Positions 51,963 to 61,593 are shown, counted from the stretch's first letter. The stretch: DNA of 64,000 nt from Bacteroidaceae bacterium (GCA_021768245.1 JAETNO010000014.1:1-64000); one strand, 5' to 3'. Numbers and translations are program-made. Notes: generated from the sequence alone by a model not told the origin.

Positions 51963-52324
51963 GCGACGCAGAGGCTTGTAGACTCAAATCCGCCTGCCTC
52001 GGGTCACCATTCAACGAAAAAATTGATTCGGGCAGGGCTGTCTCTACAGCGATTGTTTATCCGAATCATTCGCAAAGTTAATAATTTAAATTAGAAAACA
52101 TTAAATATGTCTAAAAAATTAATTTTAAGAAATTGTTTAAGTTTTTGGATATACAGTTTGGATTGTCAGTGTCAAACCTCCGATAAGCTATGATGGCTCT
52201 TTACAATGGCGCTAAATCGACTTGCTTTTGATGTGCTATATCCGATGGAGATTAAAGTCTGGGGCAATTTTTTAGGAAATATCCAACAGTTGATTGGCTG
52301 ACATGTTGCCGGAGTGCAGAATTT
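51963..52324. other. Intergenic region without a recognised gene
   Basis: This is the AT-rich gap between the VWA gene and aspS. It holds a -7-like TAACTTTG box on the minus strand (52073-52080) that could serve the VWA gene with a long leader. A GC-rich stem (GAGGC/GCCTC arms near 51970-52000) also lies here. I see no tRNA, no known riboswitch and no convincing small ORF. Confidence 0.5.
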
Positions 52325-52356
52325 TTTGATTTTAAGGCCGATTCTTTGTAATTTTG
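52325..52356 (+). promoter_or_regulatory. Promoter of the aspS run
   Basis: TTTG (52325-52328) and TAATTTTG (52349-52356) are separated by exactly 20 bp. The start would be near 52363, giving a leader of about 64 nt before the aspS ATG. Confidence 0.75.
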
Positions 52357-52426
52357 CAAATTGAAAATTTGTGCCCCTCCGGGGGACGTCTATGCCATAA
52401 AACAGACAAATATCAATTATCTATAT

Positions 52427-54184
52427 ATGTATAGGACTAAGACATGCGGAGAACTCCGCTTGAGCGATGCAGGCTCCGTGGTGACTCTTGCCGGGTGGGT
52501 TCAGAGAACCCGCAAGATGGGAGGTATGACCTTTGTAGACGTGCGTGACCGCTACGGCATCACGCAGGTGGTTTTCGACAACGATACTGACGCTGCCCTC
52601 TGCGATGCAGCCAACCATCTCGGGCGCGAATTTGTGGTGCAGGTCACAGGCAAAGTGGCCGAGCGTACAAGCAAGAACCCGAATCTTCCCACAGGCGATA
52701 TCGAGATTATCGCTTCCGGGCTTAAGGTCTTGAACCGAAGCGACGTGCCTCCTTTCACAATAGAGGATGATACCGACGGCGGCGATGACCTTAGGATGAA
52801 ATACCGCTATCTCGACCTCCGCCGCAACTGCGTGCGTGCAAATCTCGAGTTGCGCCACCGCATGGCTTTCGAGATTCGCCGCTATCTCGACTCGAAGGGC
52901 TTCCTCGAGGTGGAGACCCCGGTGCTCATCAAGTCGACTCCCGAGGGCGCGCGAGATTTTGTCGTTCCCTCGCGCATGAATCCCGGTGAGTTCTATGCTC
53001 TTCCCCAGTCGCCCCAGACCTTCAAGCAGCTGCTGATGGTCAGTGGCTTCGACCGCTATTTCCAGATTGTGAAATGTTTCCGCGACGAGGACCTTCGCGC
53101 TGACCGCCAGCCTGAGTTCACTCAGATTGACTGCGAGATGTCGTTTGTCGAACAGGAAGATGTCCTTCAGATGTTCGAGGGCCTCGTTAAGCACATATTC
53201 AAGTATGTCAAGGATATAGATTTCACCGAGCCCTTCCCCCGCATGACATGGGCCGACGCTATGCGTCTTTACGGCTCTGACAAGCCCGACACCCGTTTCG
53301 GCATGGAATTCAAAGAAATCAAGGATCTGACGGAAGGCCGCGGATTCGCGGTGCTCGACGATGCCGAATATGTGGGCGCCATCGTGGCTCCCGGCTGTGC
53401 CGGCTACACCCGCAAGCAGCTCGACCAGCTCACGGACTTCGTGAAGCGTCCGCAGATAGGTGCCAAGGGCATGATGTGGGTCAAGATGGAGGCTGACGGC
53501 TCGATAAAATCATCAGTGTCGAAATTCTATACTGAGGATGACCTCCGCAAATGGGTTGACCGTTGCGGCGCAAAGACAGGCGACCTCATCCTGATACTTG
53601 CCGGACAGACCATGAAGACCCGCAAGCAGCTGTGTGAACTGCGTCTTGAAATGGGCTCGCGCCTCGGTCTCCGCGACCCGCAGAAATTCTCCTGCCTCTG
53701 GGTCATTGATTTCCCGCTTTTCGAATGGGACGACGAGACCCAGCGTTTCTATGCCATGCACCATCCTTTCACATCGCCCAATCCCGAGGACATACATCTC
53801 CTCGACAGCGATACCGGAGCCGTTCGCGCGACTGCCTACGATATGGTGGTCAACGGCAATGAACTGGGTGGCGGCTCCATCCGTATCCACGAGGCCGAAC
53901 TTCAGGACCATATGTTCCGCCTGCTGGGCCTCAGCGAGGAGGATGCGCAATATAAGTTCGGCTTCCTGATGAACGCGTTCAAATACGGTGCGCCGCCTCA
54001 CGGAGGTCTCGCTTTCGGATTCGACCGCTTTGTGAGCATCCTCGCCGGGCTTGATTCAATCCGCGATGTCATAGCTTTCCCGAAAAACAATTCCGGCCGC
54101 GATATGATGATTGACGCTCCGTCGGCGATTGACGATTCGCAACTTGAAGAGCTGAGCATCCGTCTCGACCTGAAAGAAAAATGA
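52427..54184 (+). CDS. aspS: Aspartate--tRNA ligase
   Basis: The 585-residue class IIb synthetase charges tRNA-Asp. The N-terminal OB-fold anticodon domain (1-110, with VTLAGWVQRTRKMGGMTFVDVRDRYG) is followed by the catalytic core with motif 2 (FRDEDLRADRQPEFTQID). The bacterial GAD insertion lies at about 270-410, and motif 3 is GAPPHGGLAFGFDR. I used ATG 52427; the in-frame ATG at 52361 would add 22 residues and overlap the expected transcription start. The stop overlaps the next gene's start by 4 nt. Confidence 0.97.
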   Translation: MYRTKTCGELRLSDAGSVVTLAGWVQRTRKMGGMTFVDVRDRYGITQVVFDNDTDAALCDAANHLGREFVVQVTGKVAERTSKNPNLPTGDIEIIASGLKVLNRSDVPPFTIEDDTDGGDDLRMKYRYLDLRRNCVRANLELRHRMAFEIRRYLDSKGFLEVETPVLIKSTPEGARDFVVPSRMNPGEFYALPQSPQTFKQLLMVSGFDRYFQIVKCFRDEDLRADRQPEFTQIDCEMSFVEQEDVLQMFEGLVKHIFKYVKDIDFTEPFPRMTWADAMRLYGSDKPDTRFGMEFKEIKDLTEGRGFAVLDDAEYVGAIVAPGCAGYTRKQLDQLTDFVKRPQIGAKGMMWVKMEADGSIKSSVSKFYTEDDLRKWVDRCGAKTGDLILILAGQTMKTRKQLCELRLEMGSRLGLRDPQKFSCLWVIDFPLFEWDDETQRFYAMHHPFTSPNPEDIHLLDSDTGAVRATAYDMVVNGNELGGGSIRIHEAELQDHMFRLLGLSEEDAQYKFGFLMNAFKYGAPPHGGLAFGFDRFVSILAGLDSIRDVIAFPKNNSGRDMMIDAPSAIDDSQLEELSIRLDLKEK

Positions 54185-54975
54185 TAAGTATAATCGACAT
54201 AGTCGACTGCATAGAGGCGTTCGCTTCTCCCGAACTTCAGGAGGAGTGGGACAACACCGGCTGGCAGTTGCGTCCCGCATCGGTGTTGAACGAATGCACT
54301 GGGGCTATGCTCTGCCTCGATGTCACTCCCGAGGTGATCGACGAGGCCATAGAGGCCGGGTGCAATCTCGTGATATCGCATCATCCGCTGCTGTTCCGCG
54401 GTCTGACGCAGATATCCGATCAGGCTCCCGCCCAGCGGGCTCTCATGCGGGCAATCCGCGAGGGAATCTATGTCTATTCCTCCCATACGGCCCTCGACAG
54501 TGCCCGTCAGGGCGTTTCCCACAAGCTTGGTGCAATGCTCGGACTGACTGACATTAGAGTGCTCTCTCCCCGCCGGTCAGACCCCGCGACGGGGCTCGGG
54601 ATTGTAGGGGAATATGCCTGCGCTCTCTCGGATGATGATTTCATAGGCCGTGTCAAGGAGGTCTACCGCGCCGAGGTCGTGCGCAGGTCAGCCGGACGTG
54701 GCTTGGGCAAGGTGGCGAGAGTGGCTCTTTGCAGCGGCTCGGGAGGCGAGTTCATCCCCGACGCAATCGGTGCCGGTGCCGACGCCTATGTCACCTCTGA
54801 TGTCCGCTACCATGATTTCCTGGACTACGGAAAGGATATACTAATCGTGGATACCGGTCATTTTGAGAGCGAAATCTGCACTAAGTCAATTTTTTCGGCA
54901 ATAATTTCAGAAAAATTTCCTACCTTTGCACTCCGTCAATCGCGTGCCGAGCTCAACCCGGTGCGCTACGTCTGA
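54181..54975 (+). CDS. Nif3-like dinuclear metal-centre protein
   Basis: The 264-residue protein belongs to the YbgI/Nif3 (DUF34) family, toroidal hexamers with a two-metal site. Metal-binding histidines are seen in ISHHPLLF (about 66-73) and SSHTALD (about 101-107), and near the end in DTGHFESE. The biochemical function of the family is unsettled; annotation as GTP cyclohydrolase type 2 is doubtful. Its start overlaps aspS (ATGA), and the zinc ribbon gene follows 30 bp later. This gene pair is conserved together in Bacteroidetes, so the products probably cooperate. Confidence 0.92.
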   Translation: MISIIDIVDCIEAFASPELQEEWDNTGWQLRPASVLNECTGAMLCLDVTPEVIDEAIEAGCNLVISHHPLLFRGLTQISDQAPAQRALMRAIREGIYVYSSHTALDSARQGVSHKLGAMLGLTDIRVLSPRRSDPATGLGIVGEYACALSDDDFIGRVKEVYRAEVVRRSAGRGLGKVARVALCSGSGGEFIPDAIGAGADAYVTSDVRYHDFLDYGKDILIVDTGHFESEICTKSIFSAIISEKFPTFALRQSRAELNPVRYV

Positions 54976-55005
54976 AGAATAAAAAAATACACTACATAAA
55001 TCAAT

Positions 55006-55779
55006 ATGGCGATAGAGCAAAATAAATCCGACCAGACACTGTCAGTGGAGCAGCGCCTCCGCGCCCTCTACGAGCTCCAGACCATCCTTTCGGAAATCGA
55101 CCGCATCAAGACAATCCGTGGCGAGCTTCCCGAGGAAGTGCGCGATCTTGAAGACAGTATCCAGGGTCTCCACACACGCGTTGACAAGTTCCGCGCTGAA
55201 ATCGAAGATCTTCGCGCCAAATCGGCAAAAGAGAAGAACAATATTGACCAGGCACAGTCGCAAATCGCTACCTACAAGCAGCAGCTCGACAATGTCCGCA
55301 ACAATCGCGAGTTTGATTTGTTGTCAAAGGAGATAGAGTATCAGACTCTCGAAATCCAGCTCTCCGAGAAGCGAATCAATCAGTATGCCCGCGAGATGGA
55401 GACGAAAAATGCAGATATCGCTGCGGCAGAAGAGGCTCTCGCTGACCGCAACCATATCCTCGTCGACAAGCGCCACCAGCTTGAGGAAATCGTGTCGGAA
55501 ACCAAGAAAGACGAGGAGCGCCTCCGTCTTCAGGCCAAGGATATCGAGCCCAAGATTGACACCCGCACACTCACGGCTTTCAAGCGCATCCGCAAAAATG
55601 CCCGTAACGGTCTCGGTGTCGTCTATATCCAGCGCAACGCCTGCGGCGGTTGCTTCAACCGTATCCCCCCGCAGAAGCAGATGGAAATCAAGATGCACAA
55701 GAAGATTATCGTCTGTGAATACTGCGGCCGCATTATGATTGACCCCGAACTCGCAGGTGTGACAGAAGGCGAAGCCTGA
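55006..55779 (+). CDS. Coiled-coil protein with C4 zinc ribbon
   Basis: The 257-residue protein is mostly one antiparallel coiled-coil hairpin (about 12-195), followed by a zinc ribbon with CGGC (about 213-216) and CEYCGR (about 237-242). It belongs to the CdsZ/C4-type zinc ribbon family, found beside Nif3-like genes across bacteria. A role in nucleic acid or protein binding has been proposed; none is firmly established. It sits 30 bp after the nif3-like gene and 55 bp before the isomerase gene. Confidence 0.92.
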   Translation: MAIEQNKSDQTLSVEQRLRALYELQTILSEIDRIKTIRGELPEEVRDLEDSIQGLHTRVDKFRAEIEDLRAKSAKEKNNIDQAQSQIATYKQQLDNVRNNREFDLLSKEIEYQTLEIQLSEKRINQYAREMETKNADIAAAEEALADRNHILVDKRHQLEEIVSETKKDEERLRLQAKDIEPKIDTRTLTAFKRIRKNARNGLGVVYIQRNACGGCFNRIPPQKQMEIKMHKKIIVCEYCGRIMIDPELAGVTEGEA

Positions 55780-55834
55780 TACTCCCGGTTTTCGCATCTG
55801 AAAAAATTTAACACCTCTTATCAGTAAAAAAATT

Positions 55835-56404
55835 ATGGAAAAGATTCTCCCCGGCAAATATGTCGAAATAAGCTACGAGCTTTTTGAAGTCGCTCCCGAC
55901 GGAAGCGAAACCCTTGTCCACAATGTGGAGGATGAAGAGCCGGAACGCTTTATTTTCGGTGTCACCAAAGGTCTCCTTCTACCCCTTGAGCGTGCTCTCG
56001 AAGGGTTGGAAAAGGGGCAGACATTCGATGTTTCGGTTCCTGCCGGCGAGGGTTTCCCCTATAATCCCGATGACGTGGCCCGACTTGAGAAGAGCATTTT
56101 CATGGTCGACGGCAAGTTTGACGCCGAAACAATCAGGAAAGGGGCTTATATCCCCATGATGACCGGCGACGGTTTCCGCATCACCGGCAAGGTGCTTGAT
56201 GTGGATTCCGACCATGTCACAATGGATTTCAACCATCCCCTTGTCGGAAAAGACCTCCGCTTCAAGGGCAAGGTGGTCACAGTCCGCGACGCAAGACCCG
56301 AAGAGCTCCATCCCTCGTGTGGCGGTGGTTGCTGTGGCGGCGGCTACGGTGAGTCAGGCTGTGGCGAAGGTGGCTCATGCGGTTGCGACGGATGCGGGAA
56401 TTAA
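55835..56404 (+). CDS. SlyD-like FKBP peptidyl-prolyl isomerase with Cys/Gly-rich tail
   Basis: The 189-residue protein has an FKBP domain with an IF (chaperone) insertion (about 5-155). It is recognised by VEISYELFEVAPDG, FIFGVTKGLLLPLERALEGLEKGQ and DFNHPLVGKDLRFKGKVV. The C-terminal tail (about 160-189) is packed with Gly and seven Cys (CGGGCC, ESGCGE, SCGCDGC), analogous to the metal-binding tail of E. coli SlyD, which delivers nickel. It is likely a folding helper with a metal role. It is followed after 88 bp by efp. Confidence 0.92.
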   Translation: MEKILPGKYVEISYELFEVAPDGSETLVHNVEDEEPERFIFGVTKGLLLPLERALEGLEKGQTFDVSVPAGEGFPYNPDDVARLEKSIFMVDGKFDAETIRKGAYIPMMTGDGFRITGKVLDVDSDHVTMDFNHPLVGKDLRFKGKVVTVRDARPEELHPSCGGGCCGGGYGESGCGEGGSCGCDGCGN

Positions 56405-56492
56405 TCCCGTGGCAGTCCGTGCGGCCCCCGGTCACCGTAATACATTATTATCTTAACGCTTAAAACAATCTTTACAACACCATTACCAATCC

Positions 56493-57059
56493 ATGGCAAC
56501 AACTGCAGATTTTAAAAACGGTATGTGCCTCGACATCGATGGCAACTACTTCTTTATTGTTGAATTCCTCCACGTAAAGCCCGGCAAAGGCCCCGCTTTC
56601 GTACGCACTAAACTCAAGAACGTGAAGACCGGCCGTATCCTCGACAAGACCTGGAACTCGGGCGTAAAGGTCAATGAAGTGCGTATCGAGCGTCGCCCCT
56701 ACCAGTATCTCTACAAGGACGATATGGGCTACAACTTCATGCACACCGAGACATTCGAGCAGGTGGCCCTCCCCGGCGAAAGCATCGACGGCGTTCAGTT
56801 CCTGAAGGAAGGTGACATATGTGAAGCTATGGTCCATGCCGCTTCCGACACCATCCTCACCTGCGAGATGCCTACCAGCGTGGTGCTTGAAATCACCTAT
56901 ACCGAACCGGGTATCAAGGGCGACACCGCTACCAACACACTCAAACCGGCAACAGTAGAGACCGGAGCCGAGATTCGCGTGCCCCTTTTCTGCAACATCG
57001 GCGACAAGGTGCGTGTAGACACCCGCGACGGTTCCTATGTGGAGCGTGTGAAAGAATAA
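56493..57059 (+). CDS. efp: Elongation factor P
   Basis: EF-P relieves ribosome stalling at polyproline. The 188-residue protein has the KOW-like domain I with the modified loop KPGKGPAF (tip Lys32, equivalent to E. coli K34), then two OB-fold domains and the conserved end DTRDGSYVERVKE. Bacterial modification enzymes EpmA/B or EarP were not seen nearby. A hairpin lies shortly downstream at 57100-57134. Confidence 0.97.
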   Translation: MATTADFKNGMCLDIDGNYFFIVEFLHVKPGKGPAFVRTKLKNVKTGRILDKTWNSGVKVNEVRIERRPYQYLYKDDMGYNFMHTETFEQVALPGESIDGVQFLKEGDICEAMVHAASDTILTCEMPTSVVLEITYTEPGIKGDTATNTLKPATVETGAEIRVPLFCNIGDKVRVDTRDGSYVERVKE

Positions 57060-57099
57060 ACAGAAGCCTTTTGACGACAGAGGCTTTCACCCCTATTCT

Positions 57100-57142
57100 C
57101 TTGGCGAGCCGGCCCTCAGGCCAAGCTCGCCAAGTAAGTTTT
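57100..57142 (+). terminator. Probable terminator after efp
   Basis: Perfect 10-bp arms (57100-57109 and 57125-57134, CTTGGCGAGC type) have a 15-nt loop and are followed by TAAGTTTTCC. The T run is weak. Confidence 0.6.
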
Positions 57143-57193
57143 CCGCAGTCCGGTCCTCACAAAACTTGTTGACGGTATATTTGTTGATAGAGT

Positions 57194-57790
57194 ATGATGC
57201 CTAAAGACTTTCAGCCGCTTGAACGCCATCCTTTCCCTCCCTTCCTTCCACACGATGCGCGGGTATTGATTATGGGCACTTTTCCGCCTAAGCCCGTAAG
57301 ATGGTCGATGGAGTTCTATTATCCCAACAAGACGAATGATTTCTGGCGGATAATGGGGCTTATATTCTATAGCGACCTCAACCGCTTCCGACTTTCGGAC
57401 GGCACATTCGACGAAGGGGAAATCCGCAGATTCCTGAATGAAAAACGTATCGCGCTCCACGACACGGGCGCTGCCGTCAGACGTCTGAAGGACAATGCCT
57501 CCGACAAGTTCCTGGAAATAGTCGAGCCTGTCAATCTCGGAGCGCTGCTCAAGGAGATGCCCGACTGCCGTTTCATTGCCACCACAGGAGAGAAAGCTGC
57601 GGGAGTCATATCGGAAATCACCTCGACTCCTCTGCCTAAAATCGGGGAATGGGTGACGGCCATATGGCCTGAGGACGGAAGGGAACTGCATATCACCCGC
57701 ATGCCGTCGACCTCGCGTGCCTATCCTCTCGCCGTGGAGAAGAAAGCGGAATCCTACCGCCGTCTCTTCGAGGAGGCAGGCATTTTGTGA
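57194..57790 (+). CDS. Uracil-DNA glycosylase-family protein (MUG/SMUG-like)
   Basis: The 198-residue member of the UDG superfamily probably removes uracil or other damaged bases from DNA. It has the phosphate-side motif VLIMGTFPPKPVRWSMEFYYPNKTNDFW (about 24-51), where FYYP-N contacts the base in related proteins. The C-terminal motif MPSTSRAYPLAVEKKAESY resembles the PSTS/HPS leucine loop of the family. A TATATTTG box (57176-57183) ends only 10 bp before the first ATG. A second Met immediately follows the first. Confidence 0.85.
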   Translation: MMPKDFQPLERHPFPPFLPHDARVLIMGTFPPKPVRWSMEFYYPNKTNDFWRIMGLIFYSDLNRFRLSDGTFDEGEIRRFLNEKRIALHDTGAAVRRLKDNASDKFLEIVEPVNLGALLKEMPDCRFIATTGEKAAGVISEITSTPLPKIGEWVTAIWPEDGRELHITRMPSTSRAYPLAVEKKAESYRRLFEEAGIL

Positions 57791-57879
57791 CAGGCGCCCA
57801 TTTGTCTGTTCGCCCTATGAGTTTAGGGGGCAATTTTTAATAAGAGTTAAGTTTCAACGCTCTAAAAAACACATCTGCG

Positions 57880-58557
57880 ATGCTCAGTTCAATCCCATTG
57901 TTGGCCATCTTTGATCCGGCCGCTATCATGGCTGACTTTTTTGTTGCCGACCCAATGACAGTCTATCTGCTTGTGCTCGGTTTTATGGTCATAGAAAGTT
58001 CGTTTATCCCTTTCCCGTCGGAGGTTATAGTCCCTCCGGCAGCCTATCTTGCATGTACCAAGGGTGACGTCGATATTTTCGCCGTTGTCGGCATTGCGAC
58101 CGTTGGTGCTATAATCGGGGCTTTGATTAATTATTATCTCTCGGTTTGGATAGGGCGTCCGATAGTCTACCGTTTCGCCAACAGCCGTTTCGGACACGCC
58201 TGTCTGATTGATGAGGCGAAGGTGCGTCATGCAGAGGACTATTTTGACCGCCATGGAGCTATCTCCACTTTCATCGGACGTCTGATTCCCGCAGTCCGTC
58301 AGTTGATATCGATTCCCGCCGGCCTTGCACGCATGAATATCGGGAAGTTCGTGCTCTTTACCGGACTGGGAGCCCTGACGTGGAATATCGTGCTCGGGGC
58401 ACTCGGTTATTGGCTTGGCAAGATGGTACCCCAGGAGCAGCTATATGCCAAGGTCGAGGAATACAATGACTACCTCGCTTATATAGGCCTCGGCATCGGA
58501 GTTATCTGCGTCGGTATAATCCTTTGGAACGCTTTCAAGCCACGTAAACAAGTTTAA
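57880..58557 (+). CDS. DedA-family membrane protein
   Basis: The 225-residue inner-membrane protein has about five hydrophobic segments. DedA-family proteins act in lipid flipping and membrane homeostasis. Motifs are FIPFPSEVIVPPAAYLA (about 42-58), YFDRHGAISTFIGRLIPAVRQLISIPAGLARM (about 120-151, including the conserved FIGRLIPxVR) and LGALTWN. The start follows a 90-bp gap after the UDG gene. The next gene, rpe, begins 20 bp after its stop. Confidence 0.92.
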   Translation: MLSSIPLLAIFDPAAIMADFFVADPMTVYLLVLGFMVIESSFIPFPSEVIVPPAAYLACTKGDVDIFAVVGIATVGAIIGALINYYLSVWIGRPIVYRFANSRFGHACLIDEAKVRHAEDYFDRHGAISTFIGRLIPAVRQLISIPAGLARMNIGKFVLFTGLGALTWNIVLGALGYWLGKMVPQEQLYAKVEEYNDYLAYIGLGIGVICVGIILWNAFKPRKQV

Positions 58558-58576
58558 TCCATCATATATTACGCAT

Positions 58577-59227
58577 ATGATTCAAGTAGCGCCATCTCTC
58601 CTTTCGGCCGATTTTGCCCGCCTTGGCGAGGCTGTGGCCATGGTAAACACGAGTGAGGCATCCCTGATTCATATAGATGTCATGGACGGGATGTTTGTGC
58701 CCAATATCACAGTCGGTTTCCCTGTCATAAAATCGATATCGACCATTGCCGAGAAGCCCTTGGATGTCCATATGATGGTGAGCGAGCCGGGCCGTTTCGT
58801 AGACCGTGTCCGCGATGCCGGTGCGTCAATAATGAATGTCCACTGGGAGGCGTGCACCCATCTCGACCGTGTGGTGCATACCATACGTGAAGCGGGAATG
58901 AAGCCTGCGGTGACCCTCAATCCCGCCACTCCCGTGATGTTTTTGCGTGATATAATCCGCGAACTCGACATGGTGCTCCTGATGAGTGTCAATCCCGGTT
59001 TCGGAGGCCAGAAATTCATACCCAACACGATTAACAAGGTCAGGGAACTCCGCAGACTTATAGCTGAAAGCGGTTCGGAGGCTGTGATAGAGATTGACGG
59101 CGGTGTGAACCTGGAGACCGCACCCTCACTGATTGAGGCCGGGGCCGATATACTTGTGGCAGGAAGCTATGTGTTCAATGCCGCTGATTCGCATAAGGCT
59201 ATTTCCGACCTCATATCCCTGTCGTAA
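58577..59227 (+). CDS. rpe: Ribulose-phosphate 3-epimerase
   Basis: Rpe interconverts ribulose 5-phosphate and xylulose 5-phosphate in the pentose phosphate pathway. The 216-residue TIM barrel has IQVAPSLLSADFARLGEA, HIDVMDGMFVPNITVG with catalytic Asp and metal ligands, LLMSVNPGFGGQKFIP and IEIDGGVNLETAP. It begins 20 bp after the DedA gene and precedes queA by 28 bp. Confidence 0.96.
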   Translation: MIQVAPSLLSADFARLGEAVAMVNTSEASLIHIDVMDGMFVPNITVGFPVIKSISTIAEKPLDVHMMVSEPGRFVDRVRDAGASIMNVHWEACTHLDRVVHTIREAGMKPAVTLNPATPVMFLRDIIRELDMVLLMSVNPGFGGQKFIPNTINKVRELRRLIAESGSEAVIEIDGGVNLETAPSLIEAGADILVAGSYVFNAADSHKAISDLISLS

Positions 59228-59255
59228 GACGATATTTCCGTTGAATAATCCCGTA

Positions 59256-60488
59256 ATGAAGATAAAGGATATAAGAATAGAGGAGTTTGATTATCCGTTG
59301 CCCGACGAGCGCATCGCAAAGCACCCGCTTGCCGAGCGTGACCAATGTCTGCTTTTGGCCAAGGACAGCGAAGGGCGGATTTCCACTCATCTTTTCAGTG
59401 AATTGCCGGCTTTGCTCCCTGCGGATGCCATGCTTGTCTACAACAACACCCGTGTGATTAACGCACGCCTGCGTTTCCGCAAGGGTGAGGCAGCCGACGG
59501 CGCTTTAATCGAGATTTTCTGTCTTGAACCGGAGGCTCCGGCCGATTATGCGTGTAATTTCGCATCGACGGGAAGATGTTCGTGGAAGTGTTTTGTCGGG
59601 AATTCCAAGCGATGGAAAAGCGGAGCGCTCCACATGTCTGTCACATCGGGCGATTCACGGCTTATACTTACAGCTACCCGTGTGGCCCGCGAGGGGAATA
59701 CATCGGTTGTAGAGTTTTCATGGGACAATCCAGCCGTGACATTCAGCGATATCATCTCGGCCATAGGTGAGATTCCGATTCCGCCATATCTTAACCGTGG
59801 AACAGAGGAGAGCGATGCCAGTGACTATCAGACCGTGTTCTCCCACATCGACGGGTCTGTGGCGGCACCGACAGCCGGACTGCATTTCACCCCTAAGGTA
59901 CTCGAGGATATCGACAGCCACGGGATAGTACGCCGTGAGCTTACACTCCACGTCGGGGCAGGCACTTTCCAGCCGGTCAAGTCAGACACTATCGGGGAGC
60001 ATGATATGCACAGCGAGTTCATTTCGGTCCCGAAGTCCCTTATAAAGGAACTTGCAGACGGTGACTGCCGCGTGATTGCTGTGGGGACTACCTCTGTGCG
60101 CACTCTTGAGAGCCTTTATCATCTCGGCTGTATGATTTCATGCGGCTTGCAGGCCGACGTGCTTCCTCAATGGTATCCATATGACCCTTCACATCCATCA
60201 TTGTCTGTGGGAGATGCGATGCATGCCATCCTTAATTATCTTGAGGCGACGGGAGAGGAAAATTTTGTGGCGTCAACACGCCTGATGATTGCCCCCGGAT
60301 ATAAATACAGGGTAGTGAAGGGTATGGTGACGAATTTCCACCAACCGCGCTCAACTCTTCTGCTGCTTGTCAGCGCTTTTCTGGAGAGCGGTCAGGAAAA
60401 TCCGGGTTGGCGTGAGATATATGACTACGCCCTTTCCGACAGCCGCTACCGTTTCCTGTCATACGGTGACGCCTGCCTTTTCTTATAG
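59256..60488 (+). CDS. queA: S-adenosylmethionine:tRNA ribosyltransferase-isomerase QueA
   Basis: QueA transfers the ribosyl part of SAM to preQ1 in tRNA, giving epoxyqueuosine. The 410-residue protein carries FDYPLPDERIAKHPL near the start, MLVYNNTRVINARL, GEIPIPPYLNR, TAGLHFTPKVL, HVGAGTFQPV and GTTSVRTLESL, ending RYRFLSYGDACLFL. The ATG at 59256 follows rpe cleanly; the longer frame from 59133 overlaps rpe and is not QueA-like. The last 6 bp overlap the convergent MBL-hydrolase gene. No tgt is in the window. Confidence 0.96.
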   Translation: MKIKDIRIEEFDYPLPDERIAKHPLAERDQCLLLAKDSEGRISTHLFSELPALLPADAMLVYNNTRVINARLRFRKGEAADGALIEIFCLEPEAPADYACNFASTGRCSWKCFVGNSKRWKSGALHMSVTSGDSRLILTATRVAREGNTSVVEFSWDNPAVTFSDIISAIGEIPIPPYLNRGTEESDASDYQTVFSHIDGSVAAPTAGLHFTPKVLEDIDSHGIVRRELTLHVGAGTFQPVKSDTIGEHDMHSEFISVPKSLIKELADGDCRVIAVGTTSVRTLESLYHLGCMISCGLQADVLPQWYPYDPSHPSLSVGDAMHAILNYLEATGEENFVASTRLMIAPGYKYRVVKGMVTNFHQPRSTLLLLVSAFLESGQENPGWREIYDYALSDSRYRFLSYGDACLFL

Positions 60489-61517
60489 CGCGTAAAGGGG
60501 AGAGGCGTCGAATCGCGGGAGCGCGACGAGGTGAATCTGAGGTGAATCTGAACAGTCGGTGGATGAGAGGTTTAGCGTACCGTCGCCTATTCGGTCAACC
60601 CCTATGGCTGAGAGGGCCGATGATACTGCCCCGATAGCCTTTTCAGGAGTGTTGTTGTCGTGGGACAGATGGCATAGAAAGACGTGGCGCAGTTCCGGCG
60701 TGTAGATTTCAGAAATGAATTTCGCGGTCACCTTATTGTCGAGGTGGCCGTTTGAAGCTTCTATGCGAGCTTTTAGGTATTCGGGATAGCGTCCCTCCCG
60801 CAACATCCCGAGGTCATAGTTGGCCTCGATTACGATATGGTTCGCGAGCCGCATATAATGGTCGACTCTTTCGCTGATGCATCCGAGGTCAGTCGCTATG
60901 GCAAAGCGGCAGTCTCCGCCTGTGATGTAGAAGCCAGCGTTGTCGGCTCCGTCGTGCATCACCTCGAATGGCGTAATTTCAAAATTGCCTATCTTGAAAG
61001 CGAATTCCTTATAGACGGGAACATGGTAGTCCTTTATACGGCGTGACACATTGTGGCGACGCAGGATTCCATTGAAGGCCTTGGGAGTACAGTAGACATG
61101 CATATGGCGGTAGCGTCGCAACAATGAATAGACGTCGCGGATATGGTCGCCATGGTCATGTGTAAGACAGATTCCTTTGACCTTTTCCATCGATATGCCG
61201 TTGGCACGAAGCGCGTCGGCCACACGGTTAACTTCCACCCCCGCATCAATAAGGAAGCCGGACTCACGGTCGCCTATATAGGAGCAGTTACCGGAACTTC
61301 CGCTGCCGAAGCTCATGAAGAAGACCCTGTTGTCAATCTCCATAGGCGGAAGTTCGTCAATGGCGCTCCTCTCACGCCTGATTTCATTGACAGCCTGCCT
61401 GATTTTCTTTTCGGGAATTATATTGAAGTCGCTCTCGGTGCTTTCGTTGAAATCATCGAGTGAGTCAAAAAGCCCCGGCATATAGCGCTGTCCTGTGTTT
61501 TTGCGTGATTTGGCCAC
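60483..61517 (-). CDS. MBL-fold metallohydrolase (YycJ/WalJ-like)
   Basis: The 344-residue protein has an unusual ~65-residue N-terminal extension, then a metallo-beta-lactamase domain with MSFGSGSSGNCSYI, DAGV and the metal motif THDHGDH (about 119-125). The FEVMHDGADNAGF loop is next, and CHLSHDNN gives the last histidines. YycJ-type proteins are proposed 5'-3' exonucleases linked to DNA mismatch repair or cell-wall regulation. It is convergent with queA, with their last 6 bp overlapping, and it lies 76 bp after the RsmI-like gene. Confidence 0.9.
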   Translation of the reverse strand: MAKSRKNTGQRYMPGLFDSLDDFNESTESDFNIIPEKKIRQAVNEIRRERSAIDELPPMEIDNRVFFMSFGSGSSGNCSYIGDRESGFLIDAGVEVNRVADALRANGISMEKVKGICLTHDHGDHIRDVYSLLRRYRHMHVYCTPKAFNGILRRHNVSRRIKDYHVPVYKEFAFKIGNFEITPFEVMHDGADNAGFYITGGDCRFAIATDLGCISERVDHYMRLANHIVIEANYDLGMLREGRYPEYLKARIEASNGHLDNKVTAKFISEIYTPELRHVFLCHLSHDNNTPEKAIGAVSSALSAIGVDRIGDGTLNLSSTDCSDSPQIHLVALPRFDASPLYAL

Positions 61518-61593
61518 TTTTGTGTAGATTGTAGGTTATTATTGATTGGAGAAGGAATCGGGAGAAGGGGAAAGAGTGATGGAGGCGTCTCTT

